Source: an uncultured Collinsella sp.
Lineage (GTDB): Bacteria; Actinomycetota; Coriobacteriia; Coriobacteriales; Coriobacteriaceae
Assembly: GCA_937950415.1 (NCBI GenBank)
Contig: CALFDL010000059.1
Span: forward strand, 1-6,042
Direction of reading: 5' to 3'
DNA: 6,042 nucleotides
The notes under the pieces were generated by a model. It ran no database searches. It was not told the origin of the DNA and worked only from the letters and a program-made list of their open reading frames with translations. Each line of letters opens with the position of its first letter. The stretch's first letter is position 1. A program made the translations under genes and the position numbers. Shown piece by piece: positions 4,101 to 6,042 of this stretch.

Positions 4101-6042
4101 CGCCTTCCTTGAGCTCACGCCCGGTCAGGACCTTGTTCGCGGTGATCTGGTCGGTGACGCTCGTCTCGACAGGCGTCACGTTATAGGTATTGGTGAACGT
4201 GAAGGCCGCATCACCGTCCGGCTTGCGGGATACGCGCAGATTCCCCTTGCCGTCATCGGTCACGGTGAAGGAAACCTCGCGCGACGGCTTAGCGTCGTTG
4301 GTCACGCCAGCGACCTCACCGGACTCGGTCACGGTGTAGGTAAAGGTGTGCTCGCGCTTCTCGGGCTTCTCACCCACAGCCTTGTTAAGGTCGTCGAGCG
4401 TAAAGGTAATCTTGCCAAAGTCGACCTTGCCGTCAACGTCGTTGTGCACGCTCGTGCTCGCAGGCATAGGTGCGCCCTCTTCACCGGTCACGGTAAAGGT
4501 GAACTTGCCGGTGATATCAGCCGGGGTCAGAGCGTCGTCAACCTGCAGATTCTTGATACCCGCAAGCGATGCCTCGGTAGCATTCGTGGTGTAGGCGTTC
4601 TTGAACTCGATGCTCTTGACGTCCTTGGCGTCCTTCAGCTCGTGCGTGGCAACCAGCTGGCCCTTGCCGTTATCGGCGATGGTCGTCACGATGGTGTAGA
4701 CCGCGTCATCGTAGTCAATACCGCCGGAGTTGCCCTTAACCTCATGCAGCTTGTAGGTGTGCTGGCCGATCTCGGTGTACTTGATGGCACTGAACGTCAC
4801 CTTGCCGTCGGCAGCGTTCTTAACGGTCTCGATAAGCTCAGAGTCCTCATCCTTAATCTCGCGCAGCTCAAAGCTGAACTCACCGACCGTAAGGTCGCGC
4901 CCGGTCAGAGACTTGGTCACGGCAATCTGACTGGTTACGCTGGACTCAACAGGATTCGTAGCGTAGGCGTTCTTGAACTCGGTCTCACCCGAGGTCGCCT
5001 TCACGTCAGCGCTCAGTTCGCCCTTCTTATTGGGCTTCACCGTCACGGTGATCTCCGCGACGTTACCGCTGTAGGCGATGCCGTCAATCGTGGTCCCGGC
5101 GTGCTTTTCACTGACCTTGTAGACGTACGTGCCAGGTTCGGTGTATTCGACCGTGCCGAAGTCGATGACAGCCTTGCCCTTGTCGTCCAGGTCAGCCTTG
5201 CGCACGATCGCAGTCGTAGTCGCAGGCATCGGGGCGCCGTTCTCGGACGTCAGGCCAAACTCAAACGCGTCAGTATCCCTCCAGTCGCGGCCCTCGAGCA
5301 CCTTGGTTAGACCAAAGCTGGCTTTGGTGTTCACCATTGCCGGCGTCATGTCATACGCAAAGCTGATCTTGCCGTTGTTGCCCAAGTAGGAATTGACATG
5401 CGTCGCGGCCGCCTTGGCGGACATGTTGTTCCACTTGGGGTTGAGAACGTCGGTCGCGGTACCAGTGCTGTTGCCGCCCACGCTGCCCTTGGTAGTGTGG
5501 AGCTCATCGATAAAGGCCAAACGCGCGGTTCCCACGCCAAACGAAAGGTTGCCGTCCTCGTCGGCAACAAGAGCGCCGTCAAACTTCGCTGCGTCGCCGC
5601 CGACAAACTCGATGACGGCGGTGGTGGGCTTGGCCTCGTTGTTCGAGCCCTGCTCCTCAAACTCATCCTTGTAATAATAGGTGCCAGTATCTGTCAGCGA
5701 ATTCTTTGCAGGCTGCGTGCAGTCCTTATCCGCGTAAATTGGAGTCTGCTTCTGGAAGTAGTAATAGCGGTTGGTGTCGGCCGGCTCAAAGGTCGCGACC
5801 GTATCACCCAACGCGCCGGTCTCCCACTTGTTCGCGTAGAAGCTAACGGTCTTGGCACCGTCATCGGCGACAGTCGCATTGCTCTCGATGTAGTCCTTGA
5901 GTCCCGTGACCTTCTCAGGCGTAAACAGGTTATCGAGTGCGGCGCTCTTCACGCTCGAGGTATACTTCACCTGAATGGGCTTAACGTTGTCGACCGAAAG
6001 CTTGCCGTCTACGGTCTTAAAGTGGCTCAGCGGAATCAACGA
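1120..6042 (-). CDS. Giant LPXTG wall-anchored protein with ten FctA/Spy0128-like isopeptide repeats, 5'-truncated
   Basis: This is the C-terminal part of a very large surface protein, probably an adhesin or fibrillar stalk attached to peptidoglycan by a sortase. The frame is open through the right edge. The TTG codon at 6037-6039 reads as Leu within a continuing protein, so the signal peptide, start and promoter lie outside. Numbering from that codon as residue 1, residues 1-236 form an N-terminal module of uncertain family, 237-1579 hold ten tandem domains of the streptococcal pilin isopeptide type, 1580-1595 are a Pro/Thr-rich spacer (ETPTPTPDPGTP), and 1607-1639 are the sorting signal LPTTG, membrane segment and RKR tail. 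Each repeat starts near a Lys (as in TKVLTGRDL), has a YTxxE motif and ends in FxNxY. Only two Cys are visible (107 and 1412), as expected for an exported protein that uses isopeptide rather than disulfide crosslinks. No frameshift is present. Ligand and host target cannot be read from the sequence. Family assignment is firm; an adhesive role is inferred. Confidence 0.95.
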   Translation of the reverse strand, partial: SLIPLSHFKTVDGKLSVDNVKPIQVKYTSSVKSAALDNLFTPEKVTGLKDYIESNATVADDGAKTVSFYANKWETGALGDTVATFEPADTNRYYYFQKQTPIYADKDCTQPAKNSLTDTGTYYYKDEFEEQGSNNEAKPTTAVIEFVGGDAAKFDGALVADEDGNLSFGVGTARLAFIDELHTTKGSVGGNSTGTATDVLNPKWNNMSAKAAATHVNSYLGNNGKISFAYDMTPAMVNTKASFGLTKVLEGRDWRDTDAFEFGLTSENGAPMPATTTAIVRKADLDDKGKAVIDFGTVEYTEPGTYVYKVSEKHAGTTIDGIAYSGNVAEITVTVKPNKKGELSADVKATSGETEFKNAYATNPVESSVTSQIAVTKSLTGRDLTVGEFSFELREIKDEDSELIETVKNAADGKVTFSAIKYTEIGQHTYKLHEVKGNSGGIDYDDAVYTIVTTIADNGKGQLVATHELKDAKDVKSIEFKNAYTTNATEASLAGIKNLQVDDALTPADITGKFTFTVTGEEGAPMPASTSVHNDVDGKVDFGKITFTLDDLNKAVGEKPEKREHTFTYTVTESGEVAGVTNDAKPSREVSFTVTDDGKGNLRVSRKPDGDAAFTFTNTYNVTPVETSVTDQITANKVLTGRELKEGEFSFELVEGDKVVATGTNAADGAITMGKVAYDKPGKHAYTLREIKGGTTSKGITYSDAKYTIETTITDNGDGTLKAEHVLKDATAATFKNTYSVAPLDAELDFDLSKVISGRDWTDGDEFSFTITAPEDAPLPDPATVTVSKKDAKDGIAAIKFGKIHYAAAGTYKYEIRENAGSTVGMTYDAHVATAEVTVTENGDGSLTANVTKKENGRFTNTYRTELNYTAAGGLWLSKYLDGRPMTEGQFTFTVTPADDASARALGLLPGANSFKSPAAAEATVGLIDILAGHEVIFTQADAGKTFTYTVAEKNDGQPGYTYDDAVRTVTIAIADDTAGTLTATTTVSGGPEGTHETVHKSGESKVEKALVPFHNSYSATTNTPGGTAAQVVATKTLTGRPMADGEFWFGIAYQGELVAYENLKPNIGGHVSFDALHYDTKMLADLESAGLAHRTDKDGKLAWTINYTAYEAIHGLPNGVSATTWYFGFKVIVVDNGDGTLTATVDYGGIEPLFENVYGADAVDAALVGTKKLQAAEGLTPADIAGKFTFTVAADEVGAPMPERTTATNDAAGNVDFGKIHFTLEDLNRALGVTDDATDKAEADEADEAEADKAEAEEADADADVNADESSDESEPADPAAPRSHTFTYTVTESGSAPGVTNDASATRKVSYTVTDDGAGHLSVVRNGDDGAAFTFTNTYSVTPTDSVVTDQVKTVKRLTGRDLAAGEFTFELLEDGVTVASGTNDANGNVTLSPIRYEAPGTHTYTLREACPNALGLYKGVTYDGATYTVVTTVSDNGDGTLTATHKLEGTTESAGFTNKYHAMPTQVSIGAIKVLEGRELKKDEFSFKLVGEDIESTVTNDADGKINFDKFEYDEPGTYVYTISEVKGDEAGMTYDKSVFTATVNVVDDGEGNLKASVAFTKGDKSVEGIVFNNAYKKPETPTPTPDPGTPKTVTNIVKTVKGFLPTTGDQQAAALLMAFVIAMAGVGALVWGIRKR
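1123..1221 (-). other. Sortase cell-wall sorting signal (LPTTG, membrane segment, RKR tail)
   Basis: LPTTG is encoded at 1207-1221, followed by DQQ, a hydrophobic stretch of about 22 residues (AAALLMAFVIAMAGVGALVW and neighbours) and the basic end RKR before TAG. A sortase would cleave between Thr and Gly and link the protein to the wall or to a pilus. I see no clear pilin motif (YPKN-like) or E-box in the visible part, so assembly as a single wall-anchored chain is favoured over polymerised backbone pilin. No sortase gene is in the window. Confidence 0.93.
1651..2562 (-). repeat. C-B domain pair, copy 2 (R8-R9), expanded by an acidic insert
   Basis: R8 repeats the C-type signature (TKKLQ, LTPADIAGKFTFTV, GAPMP, FTLEDLNRA, VTESG, GVTNDA) and R9 the B-type one (TPTDSVVTDQ, RLTGRDL, YTLREACPN). 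This copy is longer than R3-R4, almost entirely because of an acidic insertion in R8. R9 also carries Cys1412 in an EACPN turn where R2 and R4 have EVKG or EIKG. Confidence 0.8.
2191..2346 (-). repeat. Acidic Ala/Asp/Glu low-complexity insertion inside repeat R8
   Basis: About residues 1232-1283 are dominated by Ala, Asp and Glu with a few Lys and Ser (for example DKAEADEADEAEADKAEAEE). They sit in the loop where homologous R3 has only a short GEKPEKRE stretch, between the FTLxDLN strand-helix region and the HTFTYTVTESG strand. The DNA shows internal repetition: GTCGGCCTCGGCCT occurs at 2284-2297 and 2308-2321, a 24-base period, suggesting growth by replication slippage. It is probably a flexible, highly charged loop on the domain surface. 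Function is unknown. Confidence 0.85.
3820..4587 (-). repeat. C-B domain pair, copy 1 (R3-R4)
   Basis: R3 has the C-type signature: IKNLQ, then LTPADITGKFTFTV, GAPMP, FTLDDLNKA, VTESG and a GVTNDA segment. R4 has the B-type signature PVETSVTDQ, VLTGREL, YTLREIKGG. The same two types recur in the same order at 1651-2562. Near-identical DNA blocks (for example 4190-4210 and 4292-4310) match 2027-2047 and 2129-2147, which points to block duplication rather than mere family similarity. Confidence 0.8.
5332..6042 (-). other. N-terminal module of the surface protein, preceding the repeats (partial)
   Basis: Residues 1-236 do not follow the repeat pattern. Visible marks are VSFYANKWETG, FEPADTNRYYYFQKQTPIYAD, a YYYKDEF strand, AVIEFVGGDAAKFDG, LAFIDELHTTKG and YLGNNGKISF. 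From memory, segments of this type precede pilin-isopeptide repeats in large surface proteins of Coriobacteriia and bifidobacteria, often after a von Willebrand A-like domain further upstream. I cannot confirm that domain here because it would lie beyond the window. Cys107 (KDCTQP) is unpaired within this segment. Confidence 0.55.

Larger units (their letters stand above)
1303..5331 (-). repeat. Array of ten tandem isopeptide-type (FctA/Spy0128-like) domains
   Basis: Approximate domain limits and the inferred Lys/Glu/Asn crosslink triads (residue numbers as in the gene entry) are: R1 4960-5331, K246/E311/N357; R2 4588-4959, K376/E433/N481; R3 4180-4587, K496/E572/N617; R4 3820-4179, K636/E689/N736; R5 3451-3819, K753/E817/N860; R6 2986-3450, K878/E952/N1015; R7 2563-2985, K1035/E1111/N1156; R8 2017-2562, K1171/E1293/N1338; R9 1651-2016, K1357/E1410/N1460; R10 1303-1650, K1475/E1527/N1576. 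In Spy0128, the group A streptococcal major pilin, the Lys and Asn side chains join autocatalytically with the Glu as helper. Here the triads are assigned by motif position only. Typical repeats are 116-124 residues; R3, R6, R7 and R8 are longer. Confidence 0.9.

Noticed and set aside
1651..5310. A plus-strand open frame of 1219 codons lying fully antisense to the surface-protein gene.
   Set aside because: Its codons are in exact register with the minus-strand codons, so its stops can arise only from sense TTA, CTA or TCA codons, which a GC-rich host avoids. Its translation is a Val/Gly/Arg-rich sequence with no family resemblance, while the minus strand gives ten clear domains and a sorting signal.
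6037..6039. TTG as the start codon of the surface protein.
   Set aside because: The frame continues open to the window edge, the codon before it (TCG) is normal, there is no room to see a ribosome-binding site, and no signal peptide follows. The protein must begin outside the window.

Overview
The window is GC-rich bacterial DNA holding the 3' ends of two convergent genes, with a palindrome-rich intergenic region of about 600 bp between them. An LPXTG surface protein built from pilin-type isopeptide domains points to a Gram-positive host. The GC-rich codon use, the style of the repeats and the N-terminal region preceding them suggest a gut actinobacterium of the Coriobacteriia (Collinsella-like). 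That placement is inferred from family resemblance; no marker gene is present to prove it.

Layout. At 2..511 (+) lies the C-terminal part of a NarL/LuxR-type response regulator, cut by the left window edge. From 512 to 1119 there is no gene. This stretch holds two long imperfect palindromes (572-725 and 820-977) that are diverged members of one repeat family, a small inverted repeat between them, a nested hairpin that looks like a terminator, and two hairpins immediately downstream of the large gene. From 1120 to 6042 (-) runs one uninterrupted frame of 1640 codons before the stop, open to the right window edge. It encodes the C-terminal part of a giant wall-anchored protein: a partial N-terminal module, ten tandem Spy0128/FctA-like isopeptide domains, a Pro/Thr-rich spacer and an LPTTG sorting signal.

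The most interesting parts are two. First, all ten surface-protein repeats keep a complete Lys/Glu/Asn triad for a self-formed isopeptide crosslink. They fall into visible subtypes in the order A-B-C-B-A-D-D'-C-B-E, with a duplicated C-B block, and one copy carries a long acidic insertion. Second, the palindrome pair in the convergent junction looks like a non-coding mobile or recombinogenic repeat family with a terminator-like core. The response regulator and the surface protein converge, so they are not an operon; nothing visible shows that one controls the other.
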